NCBI GenBank assembly: GCA_029262695.1
Contig: JAJCYV010000003.1
Coordinates: 1-64,000, forward strand
Source: Chloroflexota bacterium
Lineage (GTDB): Bacteria > Chloroflexota > Dehalococcoidia > SM23-28-2 > RBG-16-64-32
DNA: 64,000 bases
Reading direction: 5' to 3'
The notes beneath the pieces were generated by a model. The model was not told the origin of the DNA. It saw only the letters and a program-made list of their open reading frames with translations, and made no database searches. Both the position numbers and the translations under genes were made by a program. This document shows, in pieces, positions 1-8,031 of this stretch (its first letter is position 1; the number at the start of each line of letters is the position of its first letter).

Positions 1-2
1 AG

Positions 3-26
3 GGGCGCGGCAAGCAGCGCCCCTAC
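3..26. repeat. Dispersed GTAGGGGCG palindromic repeat, copy 1
   Basis: This is a 24-bp element read on the minus strand as GTAGGGGCGCTGCTTGCC followed by GCGCCC. It matches the copies at 24318-24341 and 51874-51897 except for one base. The TAG stop codon of the neighbouring methyltransferase gene lies inside it. Confidence 0.75.
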
Positions 27-1168
27 GTGTTGTCGCTTGCCGAGAGGCCGGTCAGCGGGCCCGCCGCCGCCTTCGCCTGCACAAGCACTTTGACGCGGCC
101 GAGGCCAGCCGGGTCGATCCGATCGGTGACGGCGCGCCGACGGGCGAAGTACTCTTCCATGTCCGGCCGGTCACCTGTTGGCGGCTGCAGCGCCTCGCCG
201 ATGCCGAGTGCGCTCAGGAACTCCGCCTGCGACGTCAGGCCGAGCGTCTGCAGGCCGGCGTCCTCGCCGCTGCGGCGTATCGTCGTGAAATCGACGTGGG
301 TTGTGATGTCCTGGCGGCCGATGCGTGCGTAGGGGTTGGCCGACGGGTTGTGGCGGTAGAAGCAGAGGAGCGTGCCGTCGGTGCGCCAGGCGGCGTAGAG
401 ATCGTCGGCCGCGTAGCCGTAGTCGAACGTGAGGACGTAGCCGCGCTTGAGGGCGCCTGCCGCAGCCGCGATCCAGCGAGGCGCCTCGATGTTGACCTCG
501 GCGCGGCAGCCTTCGCCCGGCAAGAGACCGAGCGCCTCGAGGTAGGCGGCGACGTCCGGGTGAGGGTCGCGTAGTTCCTCATCGAAGCCGTCGCCGTCCA
601 GCGTGACGTAGACCTCGCGCAGGGCTCCGTCCACGAGCGCGACGAGGTGGACGGGCATGGCGTCGAGCAGTTCGTTGGAGAAGATGCAGCCGCTGGCGGA
701 GGGCGGGAGGTCGTCGCGCCACGTGGCTTCGAGGCCCTCTGCTGCCAGCGTCGTCCGCTGGCGCTCAATGAGGGCGGGGCTCGTCTCGACGAGCGTGTAG
801 CGCAGCGCGGCGGCGAAGTCGGGGGCGGTGCGGGCGGCCCAGGCGAGCACGTCGCGCGCGAGGACGCCGGTGCCGGGGCCGGCTTCGACCGCGTCGAAGC
901 TGCGCGGGCGGTCGAGGCGTCCCCACATTTCGCGCAGCTGGCGCCCGAGCATGGCACCGAAGAGCGGCGTCAGCTCCGGGCTCGTCAGGTAGTCGGCGGC
1001 GCGGCCGATCACTTCGCGGGGCGACGTGTAGTAGCCGAGCGTCGGGTGGTAGAGCGCCATCTCCATGAAGTCGCGAAAGGGCAGGGCGCCGCCGGCGTCG
1101 TCTATGGCGCTGGCGATGGCCGCCTTGAGGGCGGCGTTTTCGGTGGCGGGTTCGAACTCTGCGGGCAC
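23..1168 (-). CDS. SAM-dependent methyltransferase, MidA/NDUFAF7 (DUF185) family
   Basis: The 381-residue protein belongs to the family whose mitochondrial member NDUFAF7 methylates an arginine of a complex I subunit; the bacterial substrate is unknown. The SAM-binding loop is visible as EAGPGTGVLARDVL near residue 95, followed by VETSPALIERQ. The family N-terminus (PFRDFMEMALYHPTLGYY, residues 30-47) is intact. It starts at a GTG 6 nt downstream of a TGC-TACCAT box and has no Shine-Dalgarno site, so the message may be leaderless. It is divergent from the MarR gene. Its TAG stop codon falls within a dispersed repeat. No complex I genes lie in the window, so the target is not indicated by context. 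Confidence 0.85.
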   Translation of the reverse strand: MPAEFEPATENAALKAAIASAIDDAGGALPFRDFMEMALYHPTLGYYTSPREVIGRAADYLTSPELTPLFGAMLGRQLREMWGRLDRPRSFDAVEAGPGTGVLARDVLAWAARTAPDFAAALRYTLVETSPALIERQRTTLAAEGLEATWRDDLPPSASGCIFSNELLDAMPVHLVALVDGALREVYVTLDGDGFDEELRDPHPDVAAYLEALGLLPGEGCRAEVNIEAPRWIAAAAGALKRGYVLTFDYGYAADDLYAAWRTDGTLLCFYRHNPSANPYARIGRQDITTHVDFTTIRRSGEDAGLQTLGLTSQAEFLSALGIGEALQPPTGDRPDMEEYFARRRAVTDRIDPAGLGRVKVLVQAKAAAGPLTGLSASDNT

Positions 1169-1174
1169 GCGCCG

Positions 1175-1183
1175 ATGGTAGCA
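1175..1183 (-). promoter_or_regulatory. Extended -10 promoter for the MidA-like gene
   Basis: The minus strand reads TGC-TACCAT, ending 6 nt before the GTG start at 1168. It matches the extended -10 pattern seen repeatedly in this window, and no ribosome binding site separates it from the start codon. Confidence 0.5.
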
Positions 1184-1200
1184 GGGGATGGCGATGGGAA

Positions 1201-1224
1201 ACAGCCGGGGGGCGGCCCGGCTGT
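1201..1224. other. Hairpin in the divergent intergenic region
   Basis: A perfect 9-bp inverted repeat (ACAGCCGGG / CCCGGCTGT) with a 6-nt loop lies between the divergent methyltransferase and MarR genes. Its role is unknown. The rest of the 228-bp gap holds a short GAACGGAT tandem duplication near 1237 and the MarR promoter. Confidence 0.45.
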
Positions 1225-1359
1225 CAACGGATTCCTTGAACGGATGAACGGATGGTGGGGCGGCGGAGCGAACTCGCTTATCTGTTTACTATCCGTTGCC
1301 AGCAAGCGCCGGCCGCGCCTCAATTCGTGTCCCTGGTCACATGTCAGCTGTCCCCGTCG

Positions 1360-1368
1360 TGCTAGACT
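1360..1368 (+). promoter_or_regulatory. Extended -10 promoter for the MarR gene
   Basis: TGC-TAGACT sits about 28 nt upstream of the MarR start codon and fits the window-wide TGC-TAnnnT pattern. A convincing -35 box is not visible. Confidence 0.45.
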
Positions 1369-1396
1369 CTTGCTGTCGTGCGAAAAGTTTACATAC

Positions 1397-1855
1397 ATGC
1401 AAGTAGTTGACTCGGAGCTGAGGACGCAGGCTTTCCAGTTGCTGAGGCAGTTGCTGTTGCAGGCAGACCCGGCGCGCATGGAGCAGTGGGCTGGCCTGGG
1501 CCTGACGATGACGCAGGTGCGTGTGCTGTACACGCTGCAGATGGAGGACGGACTGGCAGCAGGCGAACTGGCTGAGCGGCTTGGCGTCCAGCCGTCGACC
1601 GTTACGCGCATCGTCGACCGGCTGGTGCGGAACAAGCTCGTGGCGCGCGAGGTTGACGAGAGCGACCGGCGTCTCGTGCGGCACAGGCTCACGAAGAAGG
1701 GCGATGACGTCTTCCGCGAGATGCAGAGCATGGGCCGGGAGGGAGTGAGCAAGGTCTTCGCGCGGCTCAGCGACGACCAGGTCAGGCGCGTAATCGAGGC
1801 GCTGAGCGACCTCAACGAGGCGATTGAGGCCGTGGCGAGCGAGGGGCAGGGCTAG
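1397..1855 (+). CDS. MarR family transcriptional regulator
   Basis: This 152-residue winged-helix repressor probably controls itself and the downstream exporter. The central winged helix is clear: GELAERLGVQPSTVTRIVDRL is the recognition-helix region (about residues 56-76), and DESDRRLVRHRLTKKG is the wing. I chose the ATG at 1397 because the family normally starts about 40 residues before the winged helix; the frame stays open upstream but that extension overlaps the opposite gene. Its TAG stop overlaps the GTG start of the MFS gene by one base, indicating translational coupling. MarR-exporter pairs are a standard drug or phenolic-compound sensing arrangement. The ligand cannot be deduced. 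Confidence 0.9.
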   Translation: MQVVDSELRTQAFQLLRQLLLQADPARMEQWAGLGLTMTQVRVLYTLQMEDGLAAGELAERLGVQPSTVTRIVDRLVRNKLVAREVDESDRRLVRHRLTKKGDDVFREMQSMGREGVSKVFARLSDDQVRRVIEALSDLNEAIEAVASEGQG

Positions 1856-3543
1856 TGGACGCATCGCCCCCGGTCCCGCGCGGCATGCAGCCGATGGCTG
1901 AGTTGGACCGGCGGACGAAGGTGCTGGTCATCGCGGGCACGCTGCTGGGTATGTTCACGGCAGCGATGGACCAGACGGTCGTCGCCACCTCGATCCCGAA
2001 GATCGTGGCGGACCTCGGCGGCTTCGGGCTGTTCTCGTGGGTCGGCACCGGCTTCCTGCTGGCGTCGACGACGACGGTGCCGATCGTCGGGCGGCTGTCG
2101 GACATGTTCGGGCGCAAGCCGTTCTTCATGCTGGGCATCTTCGTCCTGCTGCTGGGTTCGGCGCTCTCCGGCTCATCGCAAAACATCGAGCAGCTGATCG
2201 CGTTCCGGGTGATCCAGGGGTTCGGCGCCGGGATGATCATGTCGCTCGCCTTCACGATCGTCGGTGACGTGTTCCCGCCGGCGGAGCGCGGCCGCTGGAT
2301 GGGCCTGATGGCGGGCGTCTTCGCGGCGGCGAGCGTGCTGGGGCCGCTGATCGGCGGAACGCTCACGGACCACGTCGACTGGCGCTGGGTCTTCTACATC
2401 AACATCCCGATGGGCGGCGTGTCGCTGGCGCTCCTGGCCTTCGGGATGCCGCGGCTGCGTCCGCCGATCACGCCGAAGATCGATTACCGCGGCCTCGTGC
2501 TGCTCTGCGCGACGACCGTGCCGCTTCTGCTCGCGTTCTCCTGGGCCGGCAACCGCTACGCCTGGGTCTCACCTGAGGTCATCGGCTTCCTGGCGTGGTC
2601 GGCCGTGGCGCTGGTCCTGTTCGTCTACACGGAGCTGCGCACAGACGAGCCGCTGCTGCCGATGCACCTGTTCAAGAACCGCGTGTTCACGGTGTCGGGT
2701 CTGGTGACGCTGATCACGGGCTTCGCGATGATGGGGAGCCTCTTCTACATTCCGCTGTTCGTCCAGGGCGTGCTTGGCGCCTCAGCGACCAACAGCGGGT
2801 TGGTGACGATGCCAATGATGATAGCGATGGCGATCTCTGCCGCCATCTCCGGGCAGGTGATGTCGCGGTTGGGCAAGTATCGCATCCTCGGCGTCGTCGG
2901 CCTGATTGTGATGGTCGTCGGTATGGCGTACCTCTCGACGATGGACGCGGAATCGACGCGACGTGAAGTGACATACGCGATGATCGTCTTTGGAATCGGC
3001 CTGGGAACCTCGATTCCCCTCTTCACGCTCGCGGTGCAGAACTCCGTGCCCTATCCCGTGATGGGCATCTCGACTTCGACGATGCAGTTCCTGCGCTCCA
3101 TCGGCGGGACGATGGGCGTGGCGATCATGTTCTCCGTCATCCAGGCGCAGTACCACGACGGCCTGCAGGAGAACGTCCCGGCGGTGGTCCTCGAACAGGA
3201 GCAGCTCTCGCGGGCGCTGGACGACCCGCAATTCCTGCTGAACCCACAGGCGAGGGAGCAGGTGCAGGGTGCGTTCGCGGGCTTCGGAGAGGCCGGAGAG
3301 GCGCTGTTCGAGGAGACGGTTGCGGGCGTGCGCGTATCGCTGGCCGCGGGTGTTTCGGAGTCGTTCTTCATCGCGATCTGGGTGCTCTGTCTGGCGGTGG
3401 TTGCGGGCGTCTTCCTCAAGGAGGAGCCGATGCGCAAGACGCACTTGCCGATTGAGGAGAGGGCACCGCCCGCGGGCGAGGGCGACCCCGCGATGCCGCC
3501 GCTGGCCGGAGGCGCGAAGGGCGCCGACGCCGAAGTTCCTTAG
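1855..3543 (+). CDS. MFS multidrug exporter, DHA2 (EmrB/QacA) family, 14 TMS
   Basis: The 562-residue proton-coupled drug antiporter has the DHA2 hallmarks: TM1 with MDQTVVATSIPKI, motif A GRLSDMFGRKP between TM2 and TM3, and motif C-like GPLIGGTLTDHVDWRWVFYINIP in the TM5-6 region. Its length fits the 14-helix subfamily. A hydrophilic loop with QEQLSRALDDPQ lies before the last helix, as in EmrB. The GTG start overlaps the MarR stop, so the pair is one transcription unit. ATG codons at residues 11 and 14 are alternative starts. The substrate is unknown; efflux of a toxic compound sensed by the MarR protein is the natural inference. Confidence 0.9.
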   Translation: MDASPPVPRGMQPMAELDRRTKVLVIAGTLLGMFTAAMDQTVVATSIPKIVADLGGFGLFSWVGTGFLLASTTTVPIVGRLSDMFGRKPFFMLGIFVLLLGSALSGSSQNIEQLIAFRVIQGFGAGMIMSLAFTIVGDVFPPAERGRWMGLMAGVFAAASVLGPLIGGTLTDHVDWRWVFYINIPMGGVSLALLAFGMPRLRPPITPKIDYRGLVLLCATTVPLLLAFSWAGNRYAWVSPEVIGFLAWSAVALVLFVYTELRTDEPLLPMHLFKNRVFTVSGLVTLITGFAMMGSLFYIPLFVQGVLGASATNSGLVTMPMMIAMAISAAISGQVMSRLGKYRILGVVGLIVMVVGMAYLSTMDAESTRREVTYAMIVFGIGLGTSIPLFTLAVQNSVPYPVMGISTSTMQFLRSIGGTMGVAIMFSVIQAQYHDGLQENVPAVVLEQEQLSRALDDPQFLLNPQAREQVQGAFAGFGEAGEALFEETVAGVRVSLAAGVSESFFIAIWVLCLAVVAGVFLKEEPMRKTHLPIEERAPPAGEGDPAMPPLAGGAKGADAEVP

Positions 3544-3576
3544 CGCGAGCCGTTGCGTGGGCGCAGGAGGCGGGTC

Positions 3577-3582
3577 TATCAT
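3577..3582 (+). promoter_or_regulatory. -10 box close to the tupA start
   Basis: TATCAT ends 7 nt before the tupA ATG and there is no Shine-Dalgarno site in between, which is consistent with a leaderless transcript. Confidence 0.4.
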
Positions 3583-3589
3583 CCGGCGC

Positions 3590-4408
3590 ATGCTGACGGT
3601 CGTGTTCAGGCTCGGGTTCGCGTCTCTGGTGGCGCTGGGCCTGCTGGTCGCCTGCGGTTCGGAAGACGAGCTGCTGCTGGGGGCGACGACGAGCGTGCAG
3701 GACGCCGGGCTGCTGGACGAACTGGTGGCGGCGTTTGAAGAAGATAGCGGATACCGGGTGAAGCCGATCGTCCAGGGCTCGGGGCAGGTCCTGGAGCTGG
3801 CGCGACGGGGCGAGCTGGACGTGATCTTGACGCATTCGCCTGCCGACGAGGAGAGCCTTCTCGCGGACGGTTACGCTCTCGAACGGACGCCTGTGATGCA
3901 GAACTTCTTCCTCGTCGCGGGCCCGGCGGACGATCCGGCGCACGTGGCCGCGGCGGTCAGCCTTGGGGAGGCGCTGCAGGCGATCTCCATAACGGGATCG
4001 CCGTTCGTGAGCCGCGGCGACGGATCGGGGACACACAAGCGGGAGCTGGCTGCTTGGGCGGACCGGAGAGTCGACCCTGCGGGCGAGGGCTGGTACCGCG
4101 AGTCGGCGGCCGGGCAGGGCCAGAGCGCGTTTGTGGCGAACGACGGTGACGCCTATACGCTGATGGACAGCGCGACGTTCGCGACGCTGGAGGAGCGGCT
4201 GCAGATCGTCGAGCTGTTCCGGGACAGCGTTGAGCCGAACGTCTACTCGGTCATCCGTCTGAACGCTGAGCGGCTGGACGAGGTGAACGAGGAAGCCGCG
4301 GACGCCTGGGGTGAGTTCATGACTTCGGAGCGGGCGGAGCAGTTGATCCTGGAGTTCGGGCGGGACGAGTTCGGTGAGAGCTTGTTTGAGCCGCTTCTTC
4401 TAGACTAG
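3590..4408 (+). CDS. tupA: Tungstate ABC transporter substrate-binding lipoprotein
   Basis: The 272-residue periplasmic-type binding protein captures tungstate for tupBC. An N-terminal signal with a lipobox (LLVAC, lipidated Cys22) anchors it to the membrane. The oxyanion-binding loop ATTSVQDAGLLDELVAAFEE (residues 31-50) matches the TTTS-QDSGLL signature of TupA, and the GDGSGTH segment also follows that family. The ATG at 3590 is chosen because it gives a clean lipoprotein signal. The permease gene begins 8 nt downstream. Molybdate or a mixed specificity is possible, but the TupA-type signature favours tungstate. A tungsten or molybdenum enzyme is therefore expected elsewhere in the genome. 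Confidence 0.88.
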   Translation: MLTVVFRLGFASLVALGLLVACGSEDELLLGATTSVQDAGLLDELVAAFEEDSGYRVKPIVQGSGQVLELARRGELDVILTHSPADEESLLADGYALERTPVMQNFFLVAGPADDPAHVAAAVSLGEALQAISITGSPFVSRGDGSGTHKRELAAWADRRVDPAGEGWYRESAAGQGQSAFVANDGDAYTLMDSATFATLEERLQIVELFRDSVEPNVYSVIRLNAERLDEVNEEAADAWGEFMTSERAEQLILEFGRDEFGESLFEPLLLD

Positions 4409-4416
4409 GTGTCGCC

Positions 4417-5115
4417 ATGGACCTGATCTGGGACGGAATCAAGGAAGCGGTGCGGCTTATCTTCACCGGCGATGCTTACGTGTACGAAGTGGCGCTGACT
4501 TCGCTCTACGTCTCCGGTACGGCGACGCTGATCGCGGTGGTGATCGGCTTCGGGATCGCCTCGCTGCTCGTCTTCCGGGCGCCGCCCGGGCGCACGCTGG
4601 CGCTGAGTGCGTTCAACGCGGGTATGGCGCTGCCACCGGTGGCCGTCGGGCTTCTAGTCGCGATCATGCTCTGGCGGACCGGACCGCTGGGCGCGCTCGG
4701 CCTCCTCTTCTCGCCGACGGCGATCATCATCGCGCAGGCGGTGATCGCGACGCCCGTGGTCACAGCGCTCTCGGTGGTCGCGCTGCAGAGCGTCAACCCG
4801 CGGCTGCGGACGCAGATCCTGGCGCTGGGCGCCTCCCGCTGGCAGGCCGGTCTGCTTCTCTTCCGGGAAGCGCGGCTGTCGCTGCTGGCGGCGGTGATGG
4901 CGGGCTTCGGGGCGGCGATCTCGGAGGTGGGCGCGACGATCATGGTCGGTGGGAACATCCGCGGCTCGACGCGCACGCTGACGTCGGCGACCGTGCTGGA
5001 GGTGCAGCATGGGGACTTCGAGACGGCGATCGCCTTTTCGCTGATCCTGCTCGCGATCATATTCGCTGTCGTCGGCACGCTGACGGTGCTGCAACAAAGG
5101 CGGTCGGTGTCGTGA
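4417..5115 (+). CDS. tupB: Tungstate ABC transporter permease
   Basis: This 232-residue inner-membrane permease has about five or six helices. The cytoplasmic EAA-type loop is visible as ILALGASRWQAGLLLFREA followed by AAISEVGATIMVGGNIRG, which contacts the ATPase. Its length and gene order are typical of TupB. The last four bases overlap the GTG start of tupC, so permease and ATPase synthesis are coupled. Confidence 0.88.
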   Translation: MDLIWDGIKEAVRLIFTGDAYVYEVALTSLYVSGTATLIAVVIGFGIASLLVFRAPPGRTLALSAFNAGMALPPVAVGLLVAIMLWRTGPLGALGLLFSPTAIIIAQAVIATPVVTALSVVALQSVNPRLRTQILALGASRWQAGLLLFREARLSLLAAVMAGFGAAISEVGATIMVGGNIRGSTRTLTSATVLEVQHGDFETAIAFSLILLAIIFAVVGTLTVLQQRRSVS

Positions 5116-6191
5116 GCGAATCACGCATCGGCCTGCGCGGCGTGCTGGTGGCGAAGGGCCGCAACACGGTGCTGGACATCGAGCGGCTGGACGTGCGCGC
5201 GGGCGAGGTGCTGGCCGTCGTGGGGCCGAACGGCGCCGGTAAGAGCACGCTGATCGGCGTGCTTGGCCTGCTTGAGAAGCCCACGCGCGGCGAGGTGTCG
5301 TTCGAGGGCGAGCCGGTGAGCGGGCCTTACCTGGCGTACAGGCGGCGCATGGCGGTCGTGTTCCAGGAGCCGCTGCTGCTGGAGGCGACGGTGGAGGCGA
5401 ACGTAACGACGGGCCTGGTGCTGCGTGGCGTGCCGCGAGAGGAAAGACGAGAACGGGCGCGAAGGTGGATGGAGCGGTTTGGGATCGGCAGGCTGGCGGG
5501 CCGCTCCGCTCGCACGCTCTCAGGCGGCGAGGCGCAGCGGACGAGTCTGGCGCGAGCACTGGTGCTTGAGCCGGAGGTGTTGCTGCTGGACGAGCCGTTC
5601 GCGGCGTTGGACGAGCCGACGCGACAGGGGCTGATGGACGATCTGGCGCGGGTGCTGGGCGAGAGCGGCGCGGCGACGGTTCTCGTGACGCACGACCGCA
5701 ACGAGGCGCTGCGACTGGGTGACCGGCTGGCGGTGCTGATGGACGGCCGTATTCGCCAGGAGGGTACGCCGCAGGGGATCTTCGCTGCACCGGCTGACGA
5801 AGAGGTGGCGGCGTTCGTCGGGACGGAGACGATCGCCCCGGGACGCGTGGAAGAGGTTGCGGACGGTCTGGCGTCGGTCAAGGTCGGCGAGCGGATGATC
5901 GAGGCCGGCGGCGACGTTGCCGCGGGCGACGGCGTGCTCGTCTGCGTCCGGCCGGAGGACGTGACGATCGGCCCGGCGGGAGATGGCGGGCCGACCAGTG
6001 CGCGCAATCGGCTGCCGGCGACGGTAGCTCGCATCACGCCGGCAGGCCCCTGGGTGCGCGTTGAGCTGGACGCCGGGTTCCCCCTCGTGGCGCTGATCAC
6101 GAAGCAGTCGCTGGATGAGCTATCGCTGGCGCCGGGATCGGCGGTCGTCGCGAGGTTGAAGGCGACGGCGGTGCATCTGATCCGGAGATAG
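5112..6191 (+). CDS. tupC: Tungstate ABC transporter ATP-binding protein
   Basis: The 359-residue ATPase shows Walker A GPNGAGKST (about residues 38-46), signature LSGGEAQR, Walker B VLLLDEPFAALD and the switch histidine VTHD. A C-terminal TOBE domain (about residues 295-358, NRLPATVARITPAG...) may sense intracellular oxyanion. It starts with GTG overlapping tupB. The TAG stop is followed at once by a GACAGG tandem repeat. Molybdate ATPases (ModC) look similar; the neighbours decide for tungstate. Confidence 0.87.
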   Translation: MSESRIGLRGVLVAKGRNTVLDIERLDVRAGEVLAVVGPNGAGKSTLIGVLGLLEKPTRGEVSFEGEPVSGPYLAYRRRMAVVFQEPLLLEATVEANVTTGLVLRGVPREERRERARRWMERFGIGRLAGRSARTLSGGEAQRTSLARALVLEPEVLLLDEPFAALDEPTRQGLMDDLARVLGESGAATVLVTHDRNEALRLGDRLAVLMDGRIRQEGTPQGIFAAPADEEVAAFVGTETIAPGRVEEVADGLASVKVGERMIEAGGDVAAGDGVLVCVRPEDVTIGPAGDGGPTSARNRLPATVARITPAGPWVRVELDAGFPLVALITKQSLDELSLAPGSAVVARLKATAVHLIRR

Positions 6192-6360
6192 GAGACAGGT
6201 GACGGGTGACAGGTGCGAGGTGACAGGTGCGAGCGCGGGGTAGGGGCGCAGCGCCCCCGCCTGCGGTACGTCGTGGGCTATCGAGATCGACGTTGGACCA
6301 GGTGATTTCGTCTCGATGTCCGGGGCGCTGCGCCCCTACGGTCTCGTGTCACCTGCCTCA
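6192..6360. repeat. Composite palindromic repeat element between convergent genes
   Basis: Outer arms contain GAGACAGGTGACGGGTGACAGG on the left, with related inverted sequence GTCTCGTGTCACCTG on the right. Inner arms are a perfect 18-bp inverted repeat, GTAGGGGCGCAGCGCCCC at 6240-6257 and its complement at 6322-6339. A further ATCGAGA/TCTCGAT pair lies in the core. There is no coding capacity, so this resembles a MITE-like element. It fills the space between tupC and the GDPD gene, whose stop codon it overlaps. Confidence 0.65.
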
Positions 6361-7080
6361 TCGCCTCGGGAGGTTCTCCAGCAGCGCGAGGTCGTTGCTG
6401 ATGATGCCGTCGGCGCCCTGTTCGACCCAGTGGCGTGCGGCTTCCGGGTCGTCGATGGTCCAGACGTAGACGTTGACGCCGTTCTCCTCCAGGATGCGTG
6501 CCTTTTCGTCGTCGATGAAGTGGCGAGAGATGCAGACCTGGCGCACGCGCTGGTGCTTGTTCATCTTGCGGACGAAGCTTTCCCACTGGTACGGCTTCTC
6601 CAGCGAGTAGCGCACCTCGATCTCGTCGTCGACGTGATGGAGGGCGTTGAGGACCGGGTACGTCTGGCCGCAGACGACGGCCCAGGACGACGCCCGGTGC
6701 TCGTGCGCACGGCGGGCGATCACCTCGGCGAAGGCGGCGCTGCGGCCGTCCTTGTAGCGCCCCTTGACGTCGAGGAGGAGGCGCTTGCTCCCGCCGACGA
6801 TCGCCAGCAGTTCGCCCAGCTTGAGGGGGTTGATCTGCGGCCAAACCCGGTAGCCGGGCCAGACGGGGAACGCCAGCGGAGGAAAGGGATGCCCCGGCAT
6901 CTTCTGGTCCGCGAGCAGGGGCAGCGGGCTGAGACGCCGGGCGTGGTGGGCGTATACGTCGCCGCCGCGGTACCAGACGTCGACCTCGATCATGTCGACG
7001 TCGGCGTCGAGCGCACGGCGGAGGGCGGCGCGGCTGTTGCCGTATGCGTGTGCGATGCGGACTGGTTCGGGGGACGCCAT
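6358..7080 (-). CDS. Glycerophosphodiester phosphodiesterase family protein (atypical)
   Basis: The 240-residue TIM-barrel protein resembles GDPDs, which hydrolyse glycerophosphodiesters to glycerol-3-phosphate. The C-terminal half is typical (VYVWTIDDPEAARHWVEQGADGIISNDL), and the LLLDVK strand is present. The N-terminal catalytic block is altered: the usual H-R-G reads HAYGN at residues 10-14, and the E-x-D strand reads EVDVWYRGGDVYAHHA. The missing arginine may change or abolish activity on ordinary substrates. It is the last gene of an operon with the DinB-like gene (3-nt gap) and the DUF2203 gene. There is no signal peptide, so it is probably cytoplasmic. Confidence 0.78.
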   Translation of the reverse strand: MASPEPVRIAHAYGNSRAALRRALDADVDMIEVDVWYRGGDVYAHHARRLSPLPLLADQKMPGHPFPPLAFPVWPGYRVWPQINPLKLGELLAIVGGSKRLLLDVKGRYKDGRSAAFAEVIARRAHEHRASSWAVVCGQTYPVLNALHHVDDEIEVRYSLEKPYQWESFVRKMNKHQRVRQVCISRHFIDDEKARILEENGVNVYVWTIDDPEAARHWVEQGADGIISNDLALLENLPRR

Positions 7081-7083
7081 CGT

Positions 7084-7536
7084 CTAGGCGTCGGCGAGGC
7101 GGCGCACTTCCTGTGCGCGCTGATTGTACTGCGCCGCTGCGAGTTCGAGGACCTGGCGCAGCGTGTAGCTGCCGAGTTCCGGGTCTTCCGCCTTCTTTTC
7201 GAGGTCGGCCGGGAGGAGGTCATGGAGGAGCGTGCCGAATCCGCGATGCGCCACCTGGAACGCCATGACGCCTTCCCGAAGCGAGCCGAGATCAGCGCGA
7301 ACGAGGTCGGGTGGCTGCGGCAAGTTGAGCGCGCGGGCCGCGAGGCGGCCAAAGTAGAAGTTCACGTCGTCCACCGTTCGCTCGCTGACGCGTTTGATCG
7401 ACTCGCCGTCGCCGGTGGTCGTGGCGAACGAATCGTGGTCGGTGGCCTCGATCGCTTCTACGAGGGCGAGGCGCGCGCCGTCGAGTCGCCGCAGGAGGTC
7501 GTCGGTCTCGGTCTTCTGTGCTTGCTCTTCAGTCAT
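7084..7536 (-). CDS. DinB-superfamily-like helical protein, metal ligands missing
   Basis: This is a 150-residue all-helical protein. The C-terminal segment YTLRQVLELAAAQYNQRAQEVRRL has the shape of the last DinB helix, but the histidines expected there are alanine, tyrosine and asparagine, so the usual metal triad is absent. The ATG at 7536 lies 2 nt after the stop codon of the DUF2203 gene. A longer frame upstream is only overlap with that gene. The function is unknown. The DinB assignment rests on the helix pattern and is moderate. Confidence 0.6.
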   Translation of the reverse strand: MTEEQAQKTETDDLLRRLDGARLALVEAIEATDHDSFATTTGDGESIKRVSERTVDDVNFYFGRLAARALNLPQPPDLVRADLGSLREGVMAFQVAHRGFGTLLHDLLPADLEKKAEDPELGSYTLRQVLELAAAQYNQRAQEVRRLADA

Positions 7537-7538
7537 CG

Positions 7539-7934
7539 CTAGTCCAGTGGTTGCCGGGAGGCGTAGCCGGTGTTCAGGTCGTGCCAGAAGGATACACGCT
7601 CTTCGCCGAGCTTCCAGCAGAGGTAGACTTCGCGGCCGTCGCGCTCGCCGGGGAAGTCGACGAGGCCCATCTCCAGGTCCTTGACCTCGACGCCGACGCT
7701 CGCGACGCGCTCGATGAGTTCGTTTATCGCGGCGCCGGTGTTCTGCAGGGCCTGCGAGAGACGAGCCATATCGACGTCCAGGCTGTGCCCGTTGGTCTTC
7801 AGTGTACTCTGCAGTTCCTTGACGGCAGAGCGCGTGTTGTCGTTCTTGCGATTGAGATCGCGGATCTGCGTGAGGAGTGGTGCGATCTGCGGAAGCAGGG
7901 CGTCTGCCTCTTCGCGGCTGAAGCGGCGCGGCAT
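7539..7934 (-). CDS. DUF2203 family protein
   Basis: This 131-residue conserved protein has unknown function. The DUF2203 pattern is clear: RRFSREEADALLPQIAPLLTQI at the N-terminus, a helical middle, then VEVKDLEMGLVDFPGERDGREVYLCWKLGEERVSFWHDLNTGYASRQPL. The family is frequent in Chloroflexota, Deinococcus and Actinobacteria. I start it at the ATG at 7934, which lies 9 nt downstream of a CATACT box, rather than at an ATG 7 codons upstream that would fall before the predicted transcript start. It heads the operon with the DinB-like and GDPD genes. Confidence 0.8.
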   Translation of the reverse strand: MPRRFSREEADALLPQIAPLLTQIRDLNRKNDNTRSAVKELQSTLKTNGHSLDVDMARLSQALQNTGAAINELIERVASVGVEVKDLEMGLVDFPGERDGREVYLCWKLGEERVSFWHDLNTGYASRQPLD

Positions 7935-7943
7935 GGCAGGGAC

Positions 7944-7949
7944 AGTATG
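7944..7949 (-). promoter_or_regulatory. -10 box for the DUF2203 operon
   Basis: CATACT on the minus strand ends 9 nt before the ATG at 7934, with no Shine-Dalgarno site between them. It supports the chosen start and a leaderless message. Confidence 0.35.
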
Positions 7950-7981
7950 GCACACGGGCCAGGGGGAGGCGTGGGCGCGAA

Positions 7982-8007
7982 GAAGGGGCGGCTTGCACCG
8001 CCCCTTC
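7982..8007 (-). terminator. Terminator-like hairpin after etfA
   Basis: A perfect 10-bp stem (GAAGGGGCGG / CCGCCCCTTC) with a 6-nt loop lies 25 nt beyond the etfA stop codon and is followed on the minus strand by TTCGCG. The T-tract is poor, as in other hairpins of this window. Confidence 0.55.
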
Positions 8008-8031
8008 GTTGTTGCGTCGCGGTCGTGGATG

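Noticed and set aside
647..1396. A 250-codon extension of the MarR protein
   Set aside because: It overlaps the opposite methyltransferase gene and a MarR protein of 152 residues is of normal size.
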